Positions 25,221-34,436 of a stretch of 64,000 nucleotides of DNA are shown piece after piece; the first letter of the stretch is position 1; the number at the start of each line of letters is the position of its first letter. Source of the stretch: CAVZQN01 sp963837395 (GTDB taxonomy: Bacteria > Acidobacteriota > HRBIN11 > JAKEFK01); the NCBI GenBank assembly GCA_963837395.1, contig CAWINI010000004.1:2294001-2358000 (forward strand). The letters are read 5' to 3'. Made by a program: the position numbers and the translations under genes. The notes beneath the pieces are model-generated. The model had not been told where the DNA came from. It ran no database searches and was given only the letters and a program-made list of their open reading frames with translations.

Positions 25221-26623
25221 TGAGATGGATGATCCCCCCTGAAAACCGACAGATGGTAACGTTGCATGATCGCCACAGATTTCCGGATATATTCTACATC
25301 CGGGTAAAGACGCTTTAGCAAATTTTCGTCTTGCAATCGCAGCAATTCCGATCTAGCCGGCATCAGATATGAATGAACCTTGACTGAATAAAAAGCGCCA
25401 TAAATGGAATTCAGAATCAAACAGACAATCAGCACTGATAAGAACAATGATCTGAACTTTAGCTGCGTTTCAAACGCATAGAAGATCGTAAGCGAAATCC
25501 AAAACCAGATCGAAATGGTTATGTATCGAAGGCTGAGTGCATTTACAGTACCCATTCCTGATCGGCCGATCATACTAAGAATTGCACTCAAAACAACGTA
25601 ACTTGATAATGCAAAACAAATCAGAAGTACATTCCCGTATTTGCTCATACGAAGGTGACGAAACGCGACCAAAAGCAATATCAATCCGACAAAACCTGCA
25701 AAAGTTGCTGCATGATTTGCAATCCACAACATCACTTGCGGGACTACAAACCCTTTGTGGCTCAACCACTCTGCAACAGCTGGAGCTTTCTTACAAAATG
25801 CAAGAAGAGGAGAACCTAAATATGCAAAAAAGTAATTCAATGCTGATAAAGGTTGCCCTAATAAATACCATGGCGAGGGATGCTCAGCTGGCCTTGTGTA
25901 TCCGTGCAAATAAGAAACAAAACTTATCGCAGCGATAAGAATCCAAAATGAAAATACAATTGCTGGTTGATTGATAGAATTCCGTTTGCGCCATAGCAGC
26001 AGAAATGCGAGCGGCCAAAATAAGAATCCATTTGCGAAAGAATATGTGGCTATGATTCCGAGTCCTGCAGAAGCGATGATCCGTCCCCATGAAAATTCAT
26101 ATGCACCAATCAGAATCAGACCGAGTAATACGGCGGTAACGTTCATATAGATCTGGATATTCCAGCCAAGGAACCAGTTTTCGGATTGATTCAGTGAAAA
26201 GACCATAAGAGATAAAAGAGGTGTTAGCCATCCAACAGTTTTGTTTGATGATATTTGGATTTTCTTTATCAAAGAAAGAACTGCTAATAATGAAATCATT
26301 GCAAACGAAACATTCGCAAAGAGTTCGTAAAGAGTTTTCCAATGACTGATCCGGATTATTTGAAGCAAGAGCAGTCGTGGAAATAAAAGTCTATGTTCAT
26401 TATGTAAAGCCCACAAATCTTTGAACTGCAGAGTTCCTTGATAGGATTTATCGATTAACGGAACTAAGCTCCATTCGTCCGCTTGAGGTACTTCAACGCG
26501 GTACTTCACAATGAAAAAAATCAGAATTAGAAATGGTAATGAGGCCAGTAGCCAAATCAATAATGAGTTTCCCCTCCTTACGAAGGAGGGGGTCAAAGGG
26601 GTGGTTGGATCATTTGTAAACAT
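25217..26623 (-). CDS. Polytopic membrane protein whose 5' end lies in a MITE-like repeat
   Basis: 468 residues, about eleven helices. The motif VPQADEWSLVPLI...DLWALHNEHRLLFPR (about 48-86) marks a family of uncharacterised GT-C-like membrane proteins with an acidic first loop. The only ATG for the frame (26623) is in the loop of a two-hairpin repeat, and residues 5-19 (DPTTPLTPSFVRRGN) are repeat-encoded. The first helix begins at about residue 21. Either the repeat supplied start and leader or translation begins at a non-ATG codon further in. Part of the polysaccharide operon. Confidence 0.72.
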   Translation of the reverse strand: MFTNDPTTPLTPSFVRRGNSLLIWLLASLPFLILIFFIVKYRVEVPQADEWSLVPLIDKSYQGTLQFKDLWALHNEHRLLFPRLLLLQIIRISHWKTLYELFANVSFAMISLLAVLSLIKKIQISSNKTVGWLTPLLSLMVFSLNQSENWFLGWNIQIYMNVTAVLLGLILIGAYEFSWGRIIASAGLGIIATYSFANGFLFWPLAFLLLWRKRNSINQPAIVFSFWILIAAISFVSYLHGYTRPAEHPSPWYLLGQPLSALNYFFAYLGSPLLAFCKKAPAVAEWLSHKGFVVPQVMLWIANHAATFAGFVGLILLLVAFRHLRMSKYGNVLLICFALSSYVVLSAILSMIGRSGMGTVNALSLRYITISIWFWISLTIFYAFETQLKFRSLFLSVLIVCLILNSIYGAFYSVKVHSYLMPARSELLRLQDENLLKRLYPDVEYIRKSVAIMQRYHLSVFRGDHPSQ

Positions 26624-26668
26624 TTACAACCCCCTCTTTCATCTCCTCCTTTTTTAAGGGGGAGAAAT
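26568..26668. repeat. Two-hairpin MITE-like repeat, copy A
   Basis: About 100 bp: hairpin CCCCTCCTTACGAAGGAGGGG, then GGTCAAAGGGGTGGTTGGA, a short variable spacer, CAACCCCCTCTTTCAT and a second hairpin of CTCCTCC and GGGGGAG type. The ends form a terminal inverted repeat (TTTC-C-CCTCCTTA). It matches copy B at 47656-47755 in order and length and has no coding capacity. Similar elements are widespread between genes in many environmental genomes. Confidence 0.82.
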
Positions 26669-26680
26669 CGTATCGACATG

Positions 26681-27721
26681 TTACGAAATTCCATCACAGT
26701 AAGATTTGTAGAGATTGAGAATTTTTGGAAACCAGACTTCAAGTGAATATTCATCCACTACGGTTTGGCGTGCGGCTTTGCCCAACCGAGTGCGCAGAGA
26801 CGGATCTTCAATTAACCGGACTAATGAATGCTCCCATTGTTCCTGGCTTATTGCAGTAAAGCCATTTTCTCCTTCCTTAACGATTTCTGAATTCACTCCG
26901 ATCGGAGTGGCAATGGAAGGAATTTCCAGAGACATGTATTGCAACAATTTTAGTCCGCACTTGCCTTTGCACCATTCATCCATTTCCAAAGGCATAACAG
27001 CAATGTCAAATTGACCAATTTGATCCACTTCAGTTTTCTCATTCCATTTTTCAAAAGTGAAAGGAAAATCAAAATCTCGCGGAGGAGATGCTGCCAGAAT
27101 TACAATTTCGACCGGATACTTCTTTGCTAACCTGCTAAAGATTGAACCAAGCGTGTGGATGTATTTGAAATTGTATTCAATCCCGGACCACCCGATGATC
27201 AATTTCTCGCGTGCTGTTTTTTTTCTGGGTTGAAAATTTTGAGAATCCAACACTGTGGGAACAATATGAACATTCTGATTGTATTGTTTTGAATAATCCG
27301 CCAGAGTCTGATTTCCTGCGATAACAGCTGAAGCACGTTGAATTACCTTTGGAAGTTTTCTGGGATGCGTCAGATAAATCGCATCGTCAAATTCTACAAG
27401 ATAGTTTTTTGGCAAAAATCTTTTTTCAACAGGAAACGGCAGATATGGAAAAAGCTGTTGCTCAATGATCGCTAAATCGGAACGATCCTGGCGCAATTTG
27501 TTCATTCTTAATCCAAATCGCGATGCAACGTATGAAGTTTTCTGAAGTCTTTTCTTGATGCCATTTGTTGGTTCCCGCAAAAATCGGAAATAGCTATCAT
27601 CAAAAAGAATCTGTACGTTCAAATCCACTCCTGCTTTTTCAAAACTATCCAGGAATTGAAATAGCCGGAAGCGGCTGCTGGGAGCTAACTGTGAGTATTT
27701 CGAGAAGTAAGTTATCTTCAC
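26681..27721 (-). CDS. Family 4 (group 1) glycosyltransferase
   Basis: 346 residues with a GT-B layout. The N-terminal half has LVEFDDAIYL, a frequent marker of this subfamily; the C-terminal half has LIIGWSGIEYNFKYIH (about 176-191) and the donor site CGLKLLQYMSLEIPSIATPIG (about 255-275), with EX7E-like residues following. It adds a sugar from a nucleotide donor at the cytoplasmic face. It is divergent from the epimerase gene, with a good promoter on the other strand in the 69-bp gap. Confidence 0.83.
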   Translation of the reverse strand: MKITYFSKYSQLAPSSRFRLFQFLDSFEKAGVDLNVQILFDDSYFRFLREPTNGIKKRLQKTSYVASRFGLRMNKLRQDRSDLAIIEQQLFPYLPFPVEKRFLPKNYLVEFDDAIYLTHPRKLPKVIQRASAVIAGNQTLADYSKQYNQNVHIVPTVLDSQNFQPRKKTAREKLIIGWSGIEYNFKYIHTLGSIFSRLAKKYPVEIVILAASPPRDFDFPFTFEKWNEKTEVDQIGQFDIAVMPLEMDEWCKGKCGLKLLQYMSLEIPSIATPIGVNSEIVKEGENGFTAISQEQWEHSLVRLIEDPSLRTRLGKAARQTVVDEYSLEVWFPKILNLYKSYCDGIS

Positions 27722-27734
27722 TCAGTACTTTTGG

Positions 27735-27764
27735 CTGACATTATATCATCCCCCAACGTATAAT
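27735..27764 (+). promoter_or_regulatory. Sigma-70-type promoter for the epimerase gene
   Basis: CTGACA (27735-27740) and TATAAT (27759-27764) are separated by 18 bp, a near-consensus housekeeping promoter. Transcription would begin near 27771, about 20 nt before the TTG start. Confidence 0.75.
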
Positions 27765-27790
27765 GAGGACGGAAAGATGGAGTCTTTGAG

Positions 27791-28792
27791 TTGATCTCTC
27801 TGGTAACGGGCGGTGCGGGTTTTATGGGCTCGCATGTCGCACATCACTGTCGGAAAAGAGGAGATCAAGTCGTCATTTTAGATGATCTTAGCGGAGGCTT
27901 TCGCGAAAATCTTCCCGATCAAGTTGAATTTGTTGAAGGTTCCATATGCGATCATCCACTCATAGAAGAGTTATTCTCAAAATTTCGCTTCGATTATGTT
28001 TATCACCTTGCGGCTTATGCCGCCGAAGGTCTATCTCATTTCATCCGAAGATTTAATTACACCAATAATCTGATCGGCACCGTAAATCTGATCAATGCTT
28101 CAGTTCGATCGCAAACCGTAAAACGTTTCGTGTTTACCAGCTCCATTGCGGTTTATGGAAAAAATCAATTACCAATGACTGAAGATCTTGTTCCTGTTCC
28201 GGAAGATCCATATGGAATTGCGAAATATGCAGTAGAACTGGATCTACGAGCGGCTCATGAAATGTTCGGACTGAAATTTACAATTTTCCGGCCACACAAT
28301 GTTTATGGCGAAGGTCAAAACTTAGGAGATAAATATCGCAACGTCATTGGAATTTTTATGAATCAGATTATGAGCGGACAGCCGATGAGCGTTTTCGGAG
28401 ATGGACTTCAAACCAGAGCGTTCAGTTATATTGATGATGTTGCTCCGATTATTGCAAAGTGCGTTGAAGTGAAAGGATCCGAAAATAACCTTTTTAATAT
28501 CGGTGCCGACCAACCTTACACAATTTTAGAGATGGCCAAAACAGTTGCGGGCGCTTTCGGGGTCGCACCAGAAATGATCTTTAATCCTGCCAGAAATGAA
28601 GTTCAACACGCCTATGCTTCACACGCGAAATTAAAAGCAGTTTTTGGAAAACAACAGCCCGTTTCACTGCAGGATGGAATCAAAAGAATGGCTGAATGGG
28701 CAAAGAAAGTAGGTACGAGAAAATCAACACCGTTCACAAATATTGAAGTCGATAAAAATATGCCGCCTTCCTGGAAGTCAGTTGTTGAATAA
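27791..28792 (+). CDS. NAD-dependent sugar epimerase/dehydratase (extended SDR)
   Basis: 333 residues starting at TTG 27791, the only start placing the Rossmann motif at the N-terminus (LVTGGAGFMGSHV, residues 4-16). Catalytic residues of the extended SDR family are present: Ser in FTSSIAVYG and the YxxxK motif YGIAK (about 137-141). The rest (RPHNVYGEGQN, SYIDDVAPII, FNIGADQPYT) matches UDP-glucose/UDP-GlcNAc 4-epimerases. It supplies an epimerised nucleotide sugar to the surrounding glycosyltransferases. It is the only plus-strand gene in the block and meets the next gene tail to tail with 3 nt between. Confidence 0.88.
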   Translation: MISLVTGGAGFMGSHVAHHCRKRGDQVVILDDLSGGFRENLPDQVEFVEGSICDHPLIEELFSKFRFDYVYHLAAYAAEGLSHFIRRFNYTNNLIGTVNLINASVRSQTVKRFVFTSSIAVYGKNQLPMTEDLVPVPEDPYGIAKYAVELDLRAAHEMFGLKFTIFRPHNVYGEGQNLGDKYRNVIGIFMNQIMSGQPMSVFGDGLQTRAFSYIDDVAPIIAKCVEVKGSENNLFNIGADQPYTILEMAKTVAGAFGVAPEMIFNPARNEVQHAYASHAKLKAVFGKQQPVSLQDGIKRMAEWAKKVGTRKSTPFTNIEVDKNMPPSWKSVVE

Positions 28793-28795
28793 ACT

Positions 28796-30424
28796 TCACA
28801 AACGAATTTTAAAAGCTCCGTTTTCAAGTAATAGATTCGGGTTGTAGTAAGGATCACCTTTTTCAATCACATCTTTCCAGCCTTCAAGAAAATAACTCGT
28901 TTCGGAAGACAAGCGTCTTTGTTTTTCTAAACTAACTTCAAGCCCCCTGGTCTGCGATTCGTCATGATACAACTCCGCATACGGAGTCCAAACAATTCTT
29001 TTCCCCAGGGCAAGTAACTTCAAACATAGATCCACGTCGTTATACGCAAGCGGCAGATTTTCATCGAAGCCTCCAACTTCCAGAAACAATTTTCGGCGAA
29101 TCATCATACAAGCTGCAGTTACGGCGCTGAAGTTTTGAACAGATACCAATCGTTTTTGATAACCCTCCGAATCTTTTGGAAAACCTCTGTGCGCATGAAC
29201 TGCAATCTGCGGCTGGCCAATCAGAATTCCGCCATGCTGAATCGTATTGTCCCTGTACAACAATTTTGCTCCTACAGCACCAATTTGATCCTTTTGCGCA
29301 TGCTCTAACATTGCCTCAAGCCATGATGGTGTTATTACCTCGGTATCATCATTGAGAAACACAACATAATCTGAGGAAATTTGCTCAACACCAAAATTGT
29401 TGATTGCAGAAAAATTGAATGGATGTGGATAATCTATGATCCTGATTTGATCTCTTTTCCGTAATTCATCGAAAACACTCAGCGCCTGCTCTTGTGCACT
29501 GGAGTTGTTGATAATAATAATTTCGTAATTGGTATAAGTGGATTTTTCAAGAATCGAATCCACCGCACATTTTAGTTTTTCAGGTTGATCATGCGTTGGA
29601 ATCAGAATTGAAATCGAACCAGGATTTTGTAATCGCAGTGTCGGCGGCTTCAGAGTGAATTCCGGCTTTTTTGAATAATGATAGAGAACTTTCGGAATTC
29701 TAATTGCACGAACTGGACGGGACGCAAAATACTTAAGCCAGCTCGCTTCGTCAATCCAGAATAATGAGTCTGTCGGAATTAGCTGCACACGATAGATAGA
29801 AAGGCGAGAGGTATATGGCATGTGGCTGACAAATTCGGGCGACCATTCAGGTTTAAAGAATGGATCAACTCTTTTGCCATCCGCATCAATTAAATCATGA
29901 TCGGTATAAATGAAATCTACATCTTGATTATCGATAATCGTACGAAGAACTTCAGCTAATGCTGTCGGCGATAGAGTGTCCCCTCCTGATATTGGCGCAA
30001 GCCACTTACCTTTTACATTTTCCGGAATTTCTATTTCTTGAACAAAATAAATGCGTGAATCTGTTTGAGAACCAGCACTATTAGTTCCCGAAACAAGCAG
30101 CTGCCATTTTTCTGAATATTGCGCGCGTAACGATTCGATCGTTCGATCCAGTAACTTCGCGTCAGAACAATTGCGAAGAACAAAAGTTATTAACGGAGGA
30201 TCATTTAACTGTGCGCACCATTGCTTGAGTTCTGATAGCGCTGCTTCACCAGGTTCGTTTTTCTCAATCCATTTTTGATATTGCTGATCTTCATCAACCG
30301 CTATCAGAGTTTTTGATTTGCGTGATAATGCTGAAAAAAATTCGCGGAATTTTCCTGACCGTAGAAGATAAATTGCACGCCAAAAAGAAAACCGTAATGA
30401 ATTCGGGTCAGCGCTATCAGTCAC
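28796..30424 (-). CDS. Two-domain family 2 glycosyltransferase
   Basis: 542 residues with a degenerate GT-A-like domain (about 75-240, ending YTDHDLIDADGKRVDPFFKP) and a second complete GT-A domain (about 267-500: ISILIPTHDQPEKL, FLNDDTEVI, AACMMIRRKLFLEVGGFDE, AYNDVDLCLKL). This tandem design is common in enzymes building O-antigen or capsule repeats. It follows the aminotransferase gene by 6 nt, in the same minus-strand operon. Confidence 0.87.
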   Translation of the reverse strand: MTDSADPNSLRFSFWRAIYLLRSGKFREFFSALSRKSKTLIAVDEDQQYQKWIEKNEPGEAALSELKQWCAQLNDPPLITFVLRNCSDAKLLDRTIESLRAQYSEKWQLLVSGTNSAGSQTDSRIYFVQEIEIPENVKGKWLAPISGGDTLSPTALAEVLRTIIDNQDVDFIYTDHDLIDADGKRVDPFFKPEWSPEFVSHMPYTSRLSIYRVQLIPTDSLFWIDEASWLKYFASRPVRAIRIPKVLYHYSKKPEFTLKPPTLRLQNPGSISILIPTHDQPEKLKCAVDSILEKSTYTNYEIIIINNSSAQEQALSVFDELRKRDQIRIIDYPHPFNFSAINNFGVEQISSDYVVFLNDDTEVITPSWLEAMLEHAQKDQIGAVGAKLLYRDNTIQHGGILIGQPQIAVHAHRGFPKDSEGYQKRLVSVQNFSAVTAACMMIRRKLFLEVGGFDENLPLAYNDVDLCLKLLALGKRIVWTPYAELYHDESQTRGLEVSLEKQRRLSSETSYFLEGWKDVIEKGDPYYNPNLLLENGAFKIRL

Positions 30425-30430
30425 AATGAA

Positions 30431-31559
30431 TTACTTGATAAGAGAATGGATCGCTTCACAGACAGTTGCAATTTGATCGTCTTTCAATCCTAATCCCGAA
30501 GGAAGATATAATCCGCGCCGTGCAAGCCGTTCAGCTACCGGATATTTTTCCGCGGAAAACAAACCACGTCTGTGAAAGACCGGTTGTTCATGCATTCCTA
30601 AAAAGAACGGACGCGTTTCAATTCCCCGCTTTCGCAAAGCATCTGCAAATTCGGCTGCATTCATCGATATCGAATCTGATAAGACAATTCCATACATCCA
30701 ATATACGGAACGGCCAGTTTTCTTCGCAAGGCAACTGAAGCCCTTCAATGTCTTTTAATCTTTCTGTATAGCTGGCAGCGATCGACCGTTTACGCTGGAT
30801 GATTTCTTCCATACGTTGAATCTGGGAAAGTCCAAGCGCTGCTTGTAGATTCGTCAGTCGATAATTGAATCCAAGGCCTTCATGATAAAAACGGCGAGCA
30901 GGTTGAAAACACAAATTACTTAGTGAACGCAATTTTTCTGCAAGCGCCGGATCATCTGTTACAATCATTCCGCCTTCACCGGTCGTAATCAGTTTGTTCG
31001 CATAAAAACTGAAACAACTCATTTCGCCAAAACTGCCGCATCGGATCCAGCGACCGGTTCCACTTCGTCTGGATGAATACTCGGCACCATGTGCTTCGGC
31101 AGCATCTTCGATAATCGCCAATCCATTTTGCTCAGCAAGATCAAGCAGCGGATCCATGTCCACTGGATGCCCATAAATATGAACCGGGAGAATTGCTTTT
31201 GTTTTTGTTGTGATTCGATCGCGGATTTGATCCACATCCATACACCATGTTTTTGGATCTGAATCGACAAGTACCGGTGTTGCGCCGCTATAAACAATAG
31301 CTGTTGCACAAGAAATAATTGTAAAGGTCGGAAGTATTACTTCATCACCTGGCTTTAAATCAAGCGCAAGAACGGCAAGTTGCAATGCAGCCGAACCATT
31401 GCTGACTGCAATGCCGAATTGCCTGCCGCAATAATTCGCCCATTGCTGTTCAAACTTTTGTAAAAAACTTCCAGATGATGAAACCCAACCACTTCGAACA
31501 CATTCAAGTACATTATCAATTTCGGATTGACCAAGAAATGGTTCACTAACAGCAATCAA
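30431..31559 (-). pseudogene. DegT/DnrJ/EryC1/StrS aminotransferase, single frameshift
   Basis: The frame from 31559 encodes a PLP-dependent sugar aminotransferase: SNGSAALQLAV (about 53-63), EDAAEAHG (151-158), and the Schiff-base lysine in FYANKLITTGEGGM (K189). After NW near 30713 the frame is wrong; the correct C-terminus (RSVYWMYGIV to EAIHSLIK) continues one frame over to 30431. One extra base in TGGCC accounts for it. Repaired, the protein is about 375 residues, the family norm. Such enzymes make amino sugars such as viosamine or perosamine from keto-sugar nucleotides. Probably a consensus error rather than decay. Confidence 0.83.
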
Positions 31560-31561
31560 AA

Positions 31562-31963
31562 TCAGAACCTCACCTTTTCTTGAATACCGGAGTATGGCCC
31601 TTGTTTGATTTCCAACAAAACCGTGTCTTCCAGCATCCGAAAGCCATGTCCGCCGCCGATCATCAATACAGTGTCACCAACTTTTAGATCCACGGAAGTA
31701 ACTAGTATCCGTTGATCATCATAGATATCCATTATGCAATGCCCTTTTTTAACGTGAACAATTTCAGTAGTGCTGTGAATTGTACGTTCAATCGGTAGGT
31801 GCATGTGTCTTAAAACTTGTCCACCATTTGGATAAACCACAAATCCAAGTTGCAGGTTCAGATCTGATGGCGTAACAAATGTTGTCGCATTCGGGCTGAG
31901 TTCATTTCGGATCACGAAAGCCAGTAATTTACCATCTGAAAAAACTTGTTCAATGAACTCCAT
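31562..31963 (-). CDS. Cupin-fold protein of the sugar cluster
   Basis: 133 residues. The double-stranded beta-helix motifs are visible as VLRHMHLPIERTIHSTTEIVHVKKG (about 49-73, His and Glu metal ligands) and GDTVLMIGGGHGFRM (about 96-110, His). Cupins of this size in polysaccharide loci include sugar isomerases and pyranose-modifying enzymes, but no specific assignment is possible. It starts 5 nt after the upstream gene and ends 2 nt before the aminotransferase, so it is in the same operon. Confidence 0.75.
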   Translation of the reverse strand: MEFIEQVFSDGKLLAFVIRNELSPNATTFVTPSDLNLQLGFVVYPNGGQVLRHMHLPIERTIHSTTEIVHVKKGHCIMDIYDDQRILVTSVDLKVGDTVLMIGGGHGFRMLEDTVLLEIKQGPYSGIQEKVRF

Positions 31964-31968
31964 GAAAT

Positions 31969-33261
31969 TTACCTCCCTGCCAGATTTCGTTCGCGCGATT
32001 CACCAATAATTTCTTTTGCCTCTAAGATACAATCCGTCAATCGTTTCTGAAAATCCTTCATTGTGTACAGTGAAATTCTTTTGCGTCCGCGATTGGCCAT
32101 TTCTTTTGCAAATTCAATATCCGTCCATAATTTGCGAATGCCTTCCGCAATTTCATCCACTGAACTCGGATCTACCAAAACTGCTGCATCACCAGCCTGA
32201 TCCCGAATTCCACGAACATTTGAAGTGATTACCGGACATCCATAAATCCATGCTTCCAAAACGGGAATGTTTGTTGGTCCATGAAATGTCGGCATTACTA
32301 ATGCTGCGGAGCCTGCATATACTGCACCCATGTCAGCTTCGGGCAGATATCCAACGTAAATAATTTGGTTTGATATGCCCCGCTGATCCGCAAGCTTAAG
32401 CAATTCTTCGTAAGTTTCTTTTCGAAGTTGTCCTGCAAAAGAACCACTAAGAACGAGCGGAATTTCCAAATTCAATTCTTCCTTCAGGTTTCCTAGAGCA
32501 TTGTAGATACGTGAATGATTCTTGTGTGGCCAAAATTGAGCAGGATAAAAAAGATAACGCTGAGGAAGATTGTGCTTCTTCCTTACTTCATCAATTTCAT
32601 CTTGAGGAATTTCTGCAGGTAGATAACTCGCTGGCAAGAATGGAAGCACTTTCACCTGATTTGGGGTGACGCCATACGGACCATAAAAATGCAAAATATC
32701 TTCTTTGCCGGTTTCAGAATCCGCCAGAATAAATGTTGCATAACGTGAGCCGTTACGAAAAATATACTCGCGCCATTGTAATTCATCATTTTGTGAATTT
32801 TCCGGAAACTCTGGATGTTGCAAATGCATCAGATCATGAATTGCAATGATGTAAGGAATGCCGGCTTCAAATGACAATGGGTTTGCTGATGGATAAATGA
32901 TCAAATCAATTCGTAAATCAAGGAGCCATGCTCGCATCTGTGGGTTCTTAGAAATTATTTCCGGATCGGGAACAGCAAGTTGATTCCGATAGCGTTCCCA
33001 GATTCCAAACAAACCTTCTTCACCCACAATTCTGCGGAGTACAGCTTTCGCTGCACGTTTCACCGAAAATGGTTTTGCCGGACGGATGCTCCACTGAGGT
33101 CCGGATGGCATCAGTTCGGGCTGATCAATATCATCCGCAAAAATAATAAACTCATCTTCGTTTAATTCTTGAGAACTGCTTATTGCCTGAAGCAGAGTAA
33201 GGCTATATTGATACGTCCCCCCACCGGAGCGATTTAAGACTGGAAAGATACCGATTCGCAT
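31969..33261 (-). CDS. Family 4 glycosyltransferase
   Basis: 430 residues from ATG 33261 (GTG 33273 is possible). GT-B fold: MRIGIFPVLNRSGGGTYQYS at the N-terminus, YIIAIHDLMHLQHPE, then RYLFYPAQFWPHKNH and PTFHGPTNIPVLEAWIYGCPVITSNVRGI, with the two Glu-region residues of the family (E in PVLEAW). It most resembles mannosyltransferase B-type enzymes. It is first in the operon running to 28796; a hairpin repeat lies between it and the next upstream gene. Confidence 0.85.
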   Translation of the reverse strand: MRIGIFPVLNRSGGGTYQYSLTLLQAISSSQELNEDEFIIFADDIDQPELMPSGPQWSIRPAKPFSVKRAAKAVLRRIVGEEGLFGIWERYRNQLAVPDPEIISKNPQMRAWLLDLRIDLIIYPSANPLSFEAGIPYIIAIHDLMHLQHPEFPENSQNDELQWREYIFRNGSRYATFILADSETGKEDILHFYGPYGVTPNQVKVLPFLPASYLPAEIPQDEIDEVRKKHNLPQRYLFYPAQFWPHKNHSRIYNALGNLKEELNLEIPLVLSGSFAGQLRKETYEELLKLADQRGISNQIIYVGYLPEADMGAVYAGSAALVMPTFHGPTNIPVLEAWIYGCPVITSNVRGIRDQAGDAAVLVDPSSVDEIAEGIRKLWTDIEFAKEMANRGRKRISLYTMKDFQKRLTDCILEAKEIIGESRERNLAGR

Positions 33262-33282
33262 TCGCTCACACACTAGTTTACA

Positions 33283-33343
33283 GGAGGGCGGGCGTCCCTG
33301 CCCGCCAATATTCTGCTGGCAGGCACGGAGGCCTGCCCTCCTG
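33283..33343. repeat. GC-rich nested hairpin repeat
   Basis: AGGAGGGCGGGC, the inner hairpin (GGGCG and CGCCC types with TCCCTGCCC), and a closing GGCAGGC...GCCTGCCCTCCT form nested inverted repeats in the 83-bp gap. It resembles intergenic palindromes seen in many environmental genomes and may end transcription of the lipoprotein operon's neighbour or stabilise mRNA ends. Confidence 0.6.
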
Positions 33344-33344
33344 G

Positions 33345-34436
33345 TTACATTGTATTAGATTTGTTCTCGATTTCTTCGACCACGCCGCGAATTCCCATCT
33401 TATTCACAGTCCGGCATTGTAACTTTTTGAACTTATCCTTCAGCACAAATTGAGATGGTGCAGACATCCATTTTCCAGAATCGAGTTTTACTTCAAAATA
33501 ATCAAAATGTACGCAGGTCTCATGGTTTGAAAGTGAAATCCGAGTGTTTTCTGCATCCGGTTCAATCTGTATTGAGCAAATATTTTTCGGTGATTGAAAA
33601 TCCGCTTCCCGGTTGCTTTGATTTGAATAAGGAGGCTTCATAAACCGGCTTTGCATTGCAAGAAAATCACGTTCACGCTCTTTTATTGTCCATGGATGAT
33701 CTGCTGCGGCAAGATTGTTACGAAGACTCACTGCTACAAGATGAAACAGTGAAAAGTAATCGGAATGACTGGGATGATCAGCTTCATCTTCCGAAGTAAG
33801 CCAGCTTTGCTTTAAGGATGAATCCTTTCCTGAAGCAACCGCCGATTGAACATCCCATGCTGAAAGGAGTTGATTCTGTTGATCAGTTACAGTTGTCGCG
33901 TACAACGGATCCAAAAGAATCCACCTTCGAAATTGATTGCTCCATGCTTCAAGCAAGAAATGGCTATTTTGCGAATCTCTCCAAAGTTCAACATACCGAA
34001 CATCAAAAAATCCAAAACTTTTTAACGCATCAGCAAGTAAGTAGGTATATTGACCACAAAATCCACCAGTTTTGCCCGATCGAATATCTTTAAGAATGTC
34101 CAATCCATTCGACATCGGATATGGATCTGGAGTTCCTGGTTTAAATTGCCGCCGTGACCAAACTGTCAGCCGTTTAAAAATATCAATATCTGTTTTGCAA
34201 CCTTCGATTACCAAATCCAGATTTTCCTGTTTTCGCAATTCCCAAACTTTTGGCTCTGTCCAATTTTCATAAGTGAATACATAATTGGGACTCTTGAATG
34301 CGGGTAAATTATCAGTATGAGGATTTTCGACCTTGTCATCTTTGCAAGATGACAAAAATGCCACGAAAATTCCAACAACAATCGCAAGAATTGCTGTTAG
34401 AAATCTTTTTCGTCTATTTAGAAGAACGGATTTCAT
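33345..34436 (-). CDS. Lipoprotein with transglutaminase-like domain
   Basis: 363 residues. The signal peptide ends in the lipobox LSSC (C31). The transglutaminase-like triad is seen as Cys in GGFCGQY (C127), His in NSHFLLE (H159) and Asp in ILLDPLY (D176), the order of microbial transglutaminase-core (papain-like) proteins, which act as proteases or cross-linkers. The C-terminal third has no recognised domain. It overlaps the preceding membrane-protein gene by 23 nt. It is expected on a membrane facing the periplasm. Confidence 0.8.
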   Translation of the reverse strand: MKSVLLNRRKRFLTAILAIVVGIFVAFLSSCKDDKVENPHTDNLPAFKSPNYVFTYENWTEPKVWELRKQENLDLVIEGCKTDIDIFKRLTVWSRRQFKPGTPDPYPMSNGLDILKDIRSGKTGGFCGQYTYLLADALKSFGFFDVRYVELWRDSQNSHFLLEAWSNQFRRWILLDPLYATTVTDQQNQLLSAWDVQSAVASGKDSSLKQSWLTSEDEADHPSHSDYFSLFHLVAVSLRNNLAAADHPWTIKERERDFLAMQSRFMKPPYSNQSNREADFQSPKNICSIQIEPDAENTRISLSNHETCVHFDYFEVKLDSGKWMSAPSQFVLKDKFKKLQCRTVNKMGIRGVVEEIENKSNTM

